Below, in pieces: positions 55,861-64,000 of a stretch of 64,000 nt of DNA (position 1 is the first letter of the stretch; each line of letters starts with the position of its first letter). The position numbers and the translations under genes are program-made. Source of the stretch: Malachius bipustulatus (Eukaryota > Arthropoda > Insecta > Coleoptera > Melyridae); assembly GCA_910589415.1 (NCBI GenBank), contig OU342633.1, forward strand, positions 13,864,858 to 13,928,857, in the 5' to 3' direction. Under the pieces are notes generated by a model. The model was not told where the DNA came from, searched no databases, and saw nothing but the letters and a program-made list of their open reading frames with translations.

Positions 55861-56324
55861 AAAGTAAGCGCTACAAGTTTTGTGGGAACAATTTTTGGAT
55901 TGCGATTGAAAAAAATAGAGCTGTATATTTCCTACAAATTCATTAAACGTGTAATCGTAGTTATTAAACGCGTATTATTAAGTCTCATTTAAAGAAATAA
56001 AATTCCTACTACCAGGCAGTAGGTAGTAAATTAGATGGCTATTATTGATACCACTTGACAATAATTTTATGAGCTTGTTTATATTGATGCCACTTGACAT
56101 TTTATGAGCTTGTTTACAAAAGGGAGTTTAATATTGCAGGTTCCAGCTTTGTTTATATTATTATCCTCTTAAAATTTAGTTTTTTTTATTATACATATAT
56201 ACAAGCCAACTGCAGATGATGAATGAAGAAAAAAACATAATGAAAAAATGAAAAATAATTTAATGCAACCAAAATAACAATGCTGACACAAAAAGAAAAT
56301 TAGTACAGTTTTATTCTTATTATG
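55861..56324. other. Non-coding region
   Basis: This should contain the leader and 5' LTR of the decayed BEL/Pao element, but no sequence like its 3' LTR is visible. CCACTTGACA with GAGCTTGTTT occurs twice (56050-56115). Confidence 0.4.
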
Positions 56325-58131
56325 AAATATGAAAACCAAAACCTATTTATTTTTATTAAGAAATAAAATTTGGTCCACGTGTTTGCTGGATAGGCTACTA
56401 CGTAATTTATTTAACAGCCTACCAGCAGCTGAAAACATTCGCTCTGAAGCTACAGAGGAGGATGGTACACTTAAGAAGTCTGCCGCCAGTTTACTCAAAC
56501 CAGGTAGTCACACTTCCGACTTCTGCCACCAAACTACTGAGTCCACCTCGACATTTTCAGGTGACATTGAAATATACAACTGCACTTCATCCTTGGCTTG
56601 TGAGTTTTCTTTAATTTCATAGTATTCTTCACCGAAAAAATCTTCCTGTTTCGACTTTTTTGGAATGTTTTCTTCATCGAATTGTTGCGACTGTTGTGAA
56701 TCATTTTTAGCTGGTGAAACTACTAGCATATCTCTGATGCAGTCGTGAATTTTATTTTTTATTTTAGGATTGATAATGAAAGGGAGATGTTTATGTCTCG
56801 GTTCCAGAAATGAGGCTAATAATAAAAAACTGGGTTCATGATCTTCCGAGGAAACAGCTGCAAACAAATCAGCATATCGGGCCTTGATGTCATTGCTGAC
56901 AATTGTTTTAAAGTTATTAACTACCGATGGATCAATGTCGGAACACTTCAGATGATTATTTACGAGGGTGAACATGACTGCACAGATTACTGAAGCTGTT
57001 ACGTGGTTTTCACCAGACAATGTTTCTGTAGCAAATTTTAACTTTTTCAGGCACTTACTTAATTGTTCAATAACGACCCAATCGTCATTTTTGAGTTCTA
57101 ACACTCTCGCGTCATTATTTTTCGTAAAATTGCGTTCACTTAAAACAGCTGTAATAACCCAACGTTGTTCCAACAATCTTTAGAACATGTCCGACACACT
57201 ATTCCATCGGGTTATTACCGATTGAATCAATTTATGTTGCGGAAAATTAAGCTGCAGCTATTTTTCTTTCAATGCGTTCGTTGCCTTGTAACTATGCTTA
57301 AAATGACCCACAATTCAGCCTCGAGGCTGAAGCTATTACTTTATGAATTCTAGCGTTTTTAAATCCTGCATTTATTGACAATTGCAGGGTGTGAGCAGAA
57401 CATGAAATATTGTAAGTAAACTGCGAATTTTTTTATGGCCAAACTAATATTTGCTGCATTGTCATGCACACAAGCAAGCATCTTCCCGTTTATTGCAAAC
57501 TCGGTGAGGATGTCTTCAATTATATATTTTAAATTTACTGAAGTATGTCTTGCTTCCATGAACCGAGTTGCTAGAACTGCGCTTCTCATAGTCCAAATAT
57601 CATTTTTATTTACGAAATGACACGTTACAATAATGAAGGATTCGCAATTTAATGACGTCCAATTATCGGTAGTGATTAAAATTTTACCAACGTGCTTGCT
57701 ATCTGATAGCTCGGCTTTTAATTTCTCTTTTAAATCGTCATACTCTTTCTCAATAAAAGAAGTGATGGTTTGACGTGTGGGCATTTTAAAGTTTGGCTCA
57801 AGAAAAGTCAACAATTTATTAAATGATGGTGATTCTACCAGTTTAAATGGTGTAAAATTTTTATACATAATTTCACATATTAAAGCCGTAATTTTGTTTG
57901 ATTTTTTTTTATCACACGGTCGCCATACATACGCTCTCACATCACTTTGGTATTTCTGTGCGGAAGTTCCCGGTTTTTCTTCATTCGACACCATTTGACT
58001 AGCATGTTTTAATTTTAAATGGTTAAGCATTGCACCAGTAATACTTTTAATATTACACCACAAATTTTGCACTTCGTTTCATTTTTGTTTTCAATTTTAT
58101 CAAAATATTTCCAGGCTTTGCTCGAAGACAT
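56325..58131 (-). pseudogene. BED-finger hAT transposase (ZBED-like), frameshifted
   Basis: An ATG at 58131 starts MSSSKAWKYFDKIENK and CKIC, a BED zinc finger that is broken by a frameshift and regained as AMLNHLKLKHA. The catalytic domain has ITTDNWTSLNCESFI (first Asp), VHDNAANI (second Asp) and, in another frame, CSAHTLQLSINAG. After further shifts, 56508-57176 covers RWVIT..., LLLASFLEPRHKHLPF and the linker. A TGA after WWQKSEV separates it from the dimerisation domain, still open to about 56325 (FLSVPSSSVASERMFSAAGR). At least three frameshifts and one stop are present. The layout is that of ZBED-type hAT transposases. Terminal repeats were not identified. Confidence 0.9.
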
Positions 58132-58661
58132 GATAGTAAATATCCAGAATTAATTTTATGAATTTTATAAGAAATTACACTCGTTAAAACAAATTCGTAG
58201 CGTACGTAAGCCGTGCGTATATTTCAATCAGTAGTCCCCACAACGTTACCCTTTGAGACTCTACTACCATACTGCGCTATTGCGGGGGATGCGGGTACAG
58301 AATAAGCAAAACAGCAACAGACAACGAATTGCGAAATATCGCCGGAATAATCAGGAATCGGGAAGGGATAAATTGCGTTTTCAGTTTGCCACTTGTCTGT
58401 GCGTGAATACTGCGAATTGAGGTATTGGCTGGAGTAGGGATATGACAAAGACGGGAGAAGAAAATCGAAGGTCGGAGAAGGATGCGTTTGGCTTGGATGG
58501 AAGCATCCCCATCCAACCATCGTATTATTTTTTGTTTGATGCAACGACTGTTGACCTTCACTCATGGTGTGTGGTCTGAAAGTAAAATGCTGCAAAATGA
58601 AAATTCGCCACTCGTCTATCTCGAACTCCGCTAGCCGAGATTAGTTGTTTTTAATTTATTA
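58132..58661. other. Probable 5' flank of the hAT element
   Basis: No further coding sequence. A 123-codon minus-strand frame (58224-58595) overlaps another open frame and shows no domain. The 5' terminal repeat of the hAT element should lie here but is not recognised. Confidence 0.35.
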
Positions 58662-58889
58662 TACAGGGTGTCCCAATATTCCATGGACATGGAGCAACCA
58701 CAGATTACTAAGATAAAAAAAGTCGCTCGGACCAAACTTATCTCTATACCAAAATGCTTCGTTTGCCCGTTAGAGGGCTTCAAAGTCTTTTGAAAATTTT
58801 AGTTTTTTTGAAATAGCTCAAAGTCGGCTGATTCCAATTCGATGAAATTTGGTAGGTAAATTTCTTATCAAAAGTACTAATTTCTGACG

Positions 58890-59624
58890 TACATGATAAT
58901 TTGACGGAAGCCCGGGAAGGGGTGAAACTACCCCTACCCTCCATTAAAATCGATCGTAATTGTTGATAGGGTAGCAGGAACGCTGTTCATGTTTTTTTGT
59001 TTGAAAGATACATCGTTTTAGCCCATTTTTGGTCTTTTACAAAAATCTGTATCTTTCCGAGGTGCTATGTGATAAAATAAATTAGTCGATGATAACTAAA
59101 TTTTTATTTCATTCTTTTAATTTAAAATCAACTTTTCAATTGTCAGGTGATTATTTGATCTAATCTCATAAAAGATGCTCGATGTGGGCGCCGGTTTGGA
59201 CCCTAGAAAGTTCCATCCTGCGCAAAAAAATGATTTGAACTTTTCATGGAACCTCGTCTTTTTGCAAACTGTTTACTGCGTTTGAAAAAACCCGTTTACA
59301 AACAACATGAAAAAAAAACGAACAATACTAAACATCTGTTATGAGAGTAGATCAAATAATCACCTGACAATTGAAAATTTGATTTCAAATTAAAAGAATG
59401 AAATAAAAATTTGCTTAGGTGTCATCGACTAATTTATTTTATCACATAGCACCTCGGAAAGATACAGATTTTTGTAGGAGACCAAAAATGGGCTAAAACG
59501 ATGTATCTTTCAAACAAAAAAACATTAACAGCGTTCCTGCTACCCTATCAACAATTACGATCGATTTTAATGAAGGGTAGGGGTAGTTTCACCCCTTCCC
59601 GGGTTTCCGTCAAATCATCATGTA
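58890..59624. mobile_element. Inner foldback A, arms of about 290 bp
   Basis: TACATGATAATTTGACGGAA and CCGTCAAATCATCATGTA are the ends. The arms share CCCGGGAAGGGGTG, CGATCGTAATTGTTGATAGG and AGCACCTCGGAAAG (one strand against the other), and a loop lies at about 59190-59330. Arm divergence is low. Ends are TAC...GTA with no TACAGGG motif, so it is a different family from the outer element. Confidence 0.9.
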
Positions 59625-60244
59625 CCGGGTGGGCATCTAAGAATGAACAGCGGCCATATCTTGGGAAATATTGATTCTACAGTTTCAAAAAGAAAATTTT
59701 CCATACATAAGTGACTATGAGAAATGCAATGAAAATATTTTCAAGATGATCTTAACTTTTTACAAGGTATCCTGCCATGTGGTTTAAATTTTTATACAGG
59801 GTGATGAAAATTAACAGATTTTTCATCACCCTGTAGAAAAATCTAAACTACATAATAGAATACCTTGTAAAAAGTTAAGATAGGAACATGTAAGCCGTTT
59901 TTAAATATCTTGAGCCGTTTTCAATGTGAGATGCTTTAAAAATTTAAAATTGCGATTTTCACTTGTTTATAACTCATAAACTACTCAACCTAAATTCCAA
60001 TTGTGAAAACCACCTGTATTCGGTTTTGCCAGGCAATTTAAAAATACAATAATATAAAGCGTGTCCCCGTTAAAATAACGAAGTAGGTGTCAACTTCCGG
60101 TATTTCCGGAAGTGCGACCATCTTGAAAATATTTTCATTGCATTTCGCATAGTCACTTATGTCTGGAAAATTTTCATTTTGAAACTGTAGGATCAATATT
60201 TCCCACGATATGGCCGCTGTTCATTCTTAGATGCCCACCCGGTA
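59623..60244. mobile_element. Inner foldback B with shared core
   Basis: TACCGGGTGGGCATCTAAGA and TCTTAGATGCCCACCCGGTA are perfect inverted ends. The outer module matches inverted around CATAAGTGACTATG/CATAGTCACTTATG. The inner module is the core shared with 26934-27790 and 31807-33553 (ATAGGAACATGTAAGCCG, TTATAACTCATAA). The left arm has lost about 240 bp of the core. It shares its first TA with the last TA of foldback A. Confidence 0.9.
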
Positions 60245-60758
60245 CATCAGAAATTAAGTACTTTTAATAAGAAATTTACCTACCAAATTGCATCGAATTG
60301 GAATCAGCCGACTTTGAGCTATTTCAAAAAAAACTAAAATTTTCAAAAGACTTTGAAGCCCTCTAACAGGTAAACGAAGCATTTTGGTATAGACATAAGT
60401 TTGGTCGGAGCGACTTTTTTTTACCTCAGTAATTTGTGGTTGCTCCATGTCCATGGAATATTGGGACATCCTGTATAATTTTATTATTATAATCATTATT
60501 ACCTATATTATTAAATTATTGATTTATTACCGAAGTATAACTAATAATGGGTCTTGGATTGACAATTTCTCATTAGCCGATTAAACGTGTAGTAAATTTC
60601 TTAACGGATAACAACCTTCACACGTTTAAACGATTAAACGTTTAAACGCTACAGCCCTAAAAAAAGGAGTTATCCGAAAATACCAATTTTTCATCCCCCT
60701 AGTTCTTAATTAATCACCTGTAGGTCATTAAAGCCCGGTTGCACCAATAAATTCAGTT

Positions 60759-60877
60759 CATGTAGCAAGCGATTATCTGCTCTGACAACTTGTCAGAGGA
60801 AAATGTGACAAGTCGTCACAAATGTAGAAAGACGTCAAGAGATGTGACAAGTCGGTACAATAATCGCTTGCTACATG
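60759..60877. repeat. Subterminal hairpin with 18-bp perfect arms
   Basis: CATGTAGCAAGCGATTAT (60759-60776) and ATAATCGCTTGCTACATG (60860-60877) are exact inverses. Between and after them GTGACAAGTCG/CGACTTGTCAC motifs recur in both orientations (60810-60955). They are likely binding sites for the element's own Myb-like or transposase protein. Confidence 0.8.
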
Positions 60878-61282
60878 ATAAAATCCATTGTCAGATCATA
60901 ATTTGGGTTGCACCATCATGATTATGTCTCTGACGACTTGTCACATCTGTTGTCAGAATAATCACAGGTAGTTGGGTGATTGCAAGTATGACGATCAACT
61001 TTACTGTCATATAAATTGATAAAATTCTAATAAATTAGTTTTTCATTAAAATATAAGGTAAGTACATGCAATTTATTTGTCTGTTAGTCACAAATATACT
61101 ACAATATTATAGTCTGATGTAAAAAACACTATTTTATAAAAAATTACAACCAAAAATTCCAAATAAGTTATTAATTTTAAGCGGAAATAATTAACCATTA
61201 TTATCAATCGGATTGCTGTAATTGATATAATAATTTATTATTATTCAATTTGTTTCATAGAAACCATTATTATGTTTTTAAG

Positions 61283-62672
61283 ATGTCAATATCAATTACA
61301 ATTTCTACAAGTAGTGACTCTGATGAAAATATTATAATACCCAGAAGAATTTACAGAGATCGGGCAAACTTGTTTGAATTGTTAGACGACCTAAATTTTA
61401 AAGCACGCTTTCGCTTTTCAAAAGCATCAGTAATTCAGCTGCTAGAAAATTTTGGGAATGATATACAGCCAATAACATTCCGAAGCAAGTCAATTAATAG
61501 TCGAGACCAGCTATTAGTAGCTCTAAGATTTTACGCAACCGGCACATTTCAACAGGTATGTACTTATAATTTAAAAAAAAATAATATAATTAAAACTCAA
61601 TAAACTTTTTATAAAAGACAAAATATTTTTGGTTTTGAATTAGCTAACTTATTTGCCAAGCCTCGCCAATTTGCATAGATTACCCTCAAATACTTTTCTT
61701 TAGTTCATATTTTACTTTAAATTAAAAAAATTTGTTTATAAGTTAATTTTTTGCATATAAAGCTGTATTTTGTATAATTATTATGTATTATAAAATGTAA
61801 TTCAATTCGATAAATTAAAGTTAGTGACTGATTATTTTTAGTCATTTTTTAAATTATATACAATTCATTTCTAGGTTGTTGGTGACCATATTAATGTGCA
61901 CAAGTCAACTGTGTGCAGAATTGTCCACAGAGTCACTATATGCATTGCACGACTGAAGCCTAATTATATTTCAATGCCTCATGGCAACAAGATAGCACCG
62001 ACGAAACAAAAATTCTTTGCTATTCGTGGTTTTCCCCGGGTAATAGGTGCAATTGACTGCACTCATATACCCATACAGTCACCTGGGGGTGTAAACGCAG
62101 AGCTTTACAGGAACAGAAAAGGTTATTTCTCGATTAATGTTCAAATGGTCTGCGATGCAACACTAAAAATTAACAACATTATTGCTCGTTGGCCTGGTTC
62201 AGTTCACGACAGTACAATTTTCAATGACTCTCCTTTGTGTGCTGATTTGGAACATGGGCGATATGGCAATGCATTTCTGTTGGGTGACAGTGGGTATCCA
62301 TGCCGAAGTTATATTTTGACACCTGTTTTGAATCCAACAACTCCTGGCGCAGAAGCTTACAATAGGTCACAGATTGCTACCAGGAATGTGATAGAGCGCT
62401 GCTTCGGGGTCCTGAAACGTAGATTTTCATGTCTCAGTTTTGGATTGCGGAACAAGAATCAAAGAAATCTTCACATTATTGTAACTTGTGCTGTTCTTCA
62501 CAACTTTGCTATTGAAATCAATGATGACTTAAATGAAGATATTAATTTTGCCGACGAGCCATTAGAAGATGAAGAAGACTTTGTACAAAATCCTGTAATG
62601 AGAAGACAAAATGACAATAATGCAGTTAGGAATGCCATCATAGCCACTGTTTTCAATAACAATTACAATTAG
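61283..62672 (+). CDS. Harbinger (HARBI1-like) transposase, two exons, 356 aa
   Basis: Exon 1 is 61283-61555 and exon 2 is 61875-62672, joined in phase 0 (CAG|GTATGT and TTTCTAG|GTT). The start is the ATG at 61283; a longer reading from 61250 begins at TTG and is not used. Exon 1 gives an acidic start and a helix-rich region (FSKASVIQLLENF). Exon 2 holds helix-turn-helix-like STVCRIVHRVT and the DDE core: Asp152 (VIGAIDCTHIPI), Asp229 (LLGDSGYP) and Glu265 (ATRNVIERCFGVLKRRF). All three acidic residues are intact and there are no stops. The length equals that of HARBI1 nucleases (about 350 aa). It should cut at the element's ends together with a Myb/SANT-like partner; the convergent gene at 63622 is the likely partner. 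Confidence 0.92.
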
Positions 62673-63202
62673 TAGAACTTGGAATATATTGATGCTGCTA
62701 CATTGTTTTATCGCACGTTTCCCAAAATTGTTGTTCTATTTTGCATATAGCAGTCTTTAATGTAGTGATATCCATATCCCAAGCTTTAAACTTGTTAGTA
62801 TTCAATAGTTACAGTGAAGGTTACTTTATTCAGTAAAACCAAATACTGTATGATAGTATAAGTACAGCAACAGCTCCACCTGACAACTGGCATAACCTGC
62901 TGCTTTTATTTTTGTGCTGTATGTACAATATTTTTATATTTTTTATATTTAGTTTAAAAACGCCAAAATACTTTAATTGATCATATTATTAATTTTACTT
63001 CAGATTTCTATGCATGCCTTCCTACTTCTGGAATGTAATCAAATGCACAACTAATTAATTATTTACTGTGTTACTTACAAATTAATTAATACTTACACAA
63101 AAGTACCTACTCTTCTAGTTAAAGTTATTTATTGGAAAAAAAAATATCTAGTTGAAAGCATTTATATGTATAATTACCTACATCAAAAACTCTATATATC
63201 AG
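62673..63202. other. Intergenic spacer within the Harbinger element
   Basis: It lies between the two convergent genes and holds the 3' end of the transposase transcript. No other feature is recognised. Confidence 0.45.
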
Positions 63203-63392
63203 GGCCGAAATAACGTGTAGTAACTGACATTACTAAAAAAGCAATTTCAGAGAAACTGCAAGCAGAAAAGGAACATTTTCACTGACGGAGAAGCGACAAA
63301 CACAAATGTTCCTCCAAACGTAAGTTTCTGATTGCCATTTCTCCGAAAATGCTTTTTAATAGTAATGTCAGTTACTGCACATTGTTTCGGCT
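63203..63392. mobile_element. 190-bp palindromic MITE
   Basis: GGCCGAAATAACGTGTAGTA...GAGAAA (63203-63255) is inverted as TTTCTCCGAAAAT...TGTTTCGGCT (63338-63392), with arms of about 53 bp and several mismatches. A second inner pair, GGAACATTTT and AAATGTTCC, extends the hairpin. It sits between the two Harbinger genes. The flanks show no clear duplication. Confidence 0.8.
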
Positions 63393-63621
63393 ATGAAGTA
63401 TATTTTAAAAAGGAACTGCACCTATCAAAAGTCTACAGTATTTGGTATAGTTAATGCATTTCAGTTTTTTTTTTTTTTTTGATGTCATTCAATGGTTTTT
63501 TTTTTTAATTCAGGAGATTATTATTATATTTTATCAAGGAAATATAAATTTTGTAGATTAATTAAATTGATATCATAGATTTATCAAACTGACATTTAAA
63601 CATATAGGAAGAAAAAATTAT

Positions 63622-64000
63622 TTATTTTTGTTTAAACAAGGCTCGCTGATCTTTAATTAAGGCCAACTGTTCCCTTTTTATCTCCATCTCTATATTATGG
63701 AGAATCTTTTGACTTTTTAAAGAAAACAGGGCTTCTTTCAACTTTACAGCATAACACCGCTTTTTCAGTTGAAAGTTGGTGTTATGCTCAAGGATTCGTC
63801 CAGTCCTCCTCCTTTTAGGAATAGGCCGAGACGAATTCTGGAGTCTTCTAGCCGGTTTTCTTGGATTATTTTCGGGACCGGGAACTATGACTGGCTGGAT
63901 GGTTGCCTTTGAAGGGCCAGGAACGGCTTCTGGTAGGTCAGGAACAGGAATTGAAAGTTCAACAGGAACGGGATTAACATGCGGATCAACATTGTCTAAA
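63622..64000 (-). CDS. Harbinger partner protein, C-terminal part (window-truncated)
   Basis: The minus-strand frame enters from beyond 64000 and ends at TAA 63622. It has a Pro/Val-rich linker (VNPVPVELSIPVPDLPEAV), a basic patch (RRLQNSSRPIPKRRRTG) and a final charged coiled coil (LKKRCYAVKLKEALFSLKSQ onward). Such tails follow the Myb/SANT-like DNA-binding domain in the second gene of PIF/Harbinger elements, which brings the transposase to the nucleus and to the ends. The DNA-binding domain itself would lie outside the window. Orientation is convergent to the transposase. Confidence 0.65.
   Translation of the reverse strand, partial: LDNVDPHVNPVPVELSIPVPDLPEAVPGPSKATIQPVIVPGPENNPRKPARRLQNSSRPIPKRRRTGRILEHNTNFQLKKRCYAVKLKEALFSLKSQKILHNIEMEIKREQLALIKDQRALFKQK

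Larger units (their letters stand above)
58662..60475. mobile_element. Outer foldback carrying two more foldbacks in its centre
   Basis: TACAGGGTGTCCCAATATTC and ATTGGGACATCCTGTA are the ends, with TA on both sides (58660-58661 and 60476-60477). The left outer arm ends at about 58887 (AATTTCTGA) and the right resumes at 60246 (TCAGAAATT), so the outer element alone would be a palindrome of about 455 bp. The two inner elements (58890-59624 and 59623-60244) occupy its exact centre. No coding. Confidence 0.92.
60731..64000 (+). mobile_element. PIF/Harbinger DNA transposon, probably autonomous, open at window end
   Basis: A terminal-like sequence AAGCCCGGTTGCACCAAT starts after TTA at 60728-60730, the 3-bp target used by Harbinger elements. 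A perfect subterminal inverted repeat follows at 60759-60877. The transposase (plus) and a second gene (minus) converge, the standard two-gene layout. The right terminal repeat lies beyond 64000, so completeness is not shown. Confidence 0.7.

Noticed and set aside
58224..58595. 123-codon minus-strand frame upstream of the hAT gene
   Set aside because: It overlaps another open frame, is Ser/Pro-rich without domains, and lies in the expected 5' untranslated part of the element.
1..64000. CRISPR arrays, bacterial operons and riboswitches
   Set aside because: The tandem repeats have no spacer structure, and the introns, transposon types and base composition are eukaryotic.

Overview
This is eukaryotic, AT-rich DNA of arthropod type, most likely from an insect with a large, repeat-laden genome. 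The superfamilies seen (BEL/Pao, PIF/Harbinger, hAT, piggyBac, Tc1/mariner, I- and CR1/Jockey-like LINEs) and the many foldback elements ending in TACAGGGTG fit a beetle or hemipteran; the sequence alone does not fix the order. There are no bacterial operons, rRNA or CRISPR arrays, and no tRNA gene was recognised. Almost every real open reading frame belongs to a mobile element. The only convincing host coding sequence is one internal exon of a phospholipase B1-like gene (43303-43608, minus).

Layout. 1-3.5 kb: a LINE 3' end with an (ATT)n tail, a 255-bp tandem array and a broken PIF/Harbinger transposase. 4.1-11.6 kb: a complete BEL/Pao retrotransposon on the minus strand with LTRs identical by eye, a 5-bp target duplication, a tRNA-Tyr primer site and one uninterrupted 1925-codon gag-pol frame. 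12.3-15.5 kb: a Tc1/mariner relic, half of a DUF7869-like transposase gene, an OTU-like fragment and tandem repeats. 17-19.5 kb: a hAT-type MITE with an 8-bp duplication and a LINE remnant. 20-25.5 kb: a foldback element with a nested MITE, then a nearly complete 3.8-kb DNA transposon with 29-bp terminal repeats and a four-exon transposase gene carrying one stop and one frameshift.

25.7-35.3 kb: a cluster of foldback (inverted-repeat) elements, a pyrimidine-rich minisatellite, a possible small two-exon gene, a 5'-truncated I-type LINE, a solo-LTR-like element, and the other end of a DUF7869-like transposon. 35.5-42 kb: LINE ORF2 (endonuclease and reverse transcriptase) and a LINE ORF1 with GC-rich repeats upstream. 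42.9-44.8 kb: a terminal-inverted-repeat element with a TATA/Inr/DPE promoter, the phospholipase exon, and a deleted piggyBac-like element with perfect TTAA flanks.

46-50 kb: a LINE fragment and a decayed transposase gene with Ulp1 peptidase and PHD-like modules. 50.5-55.9 kb: a decayed second BEL/Pao element interrupted by a foldback. 56.3-58.1 kb: a BED-finger hAT transposase pseudogene. 58.7-60.5 kb: an element of nested palindromes. 60.7-64 kb: a probably autonomous PIF/Harbinger element with an intact spliced transposase and a convergent partner gene that runs off the window.

The strongest unusual signal is the foldback family. Several members carry a second foldback placed at or near the centre of the first, and three share an inner core while having different outer arms.
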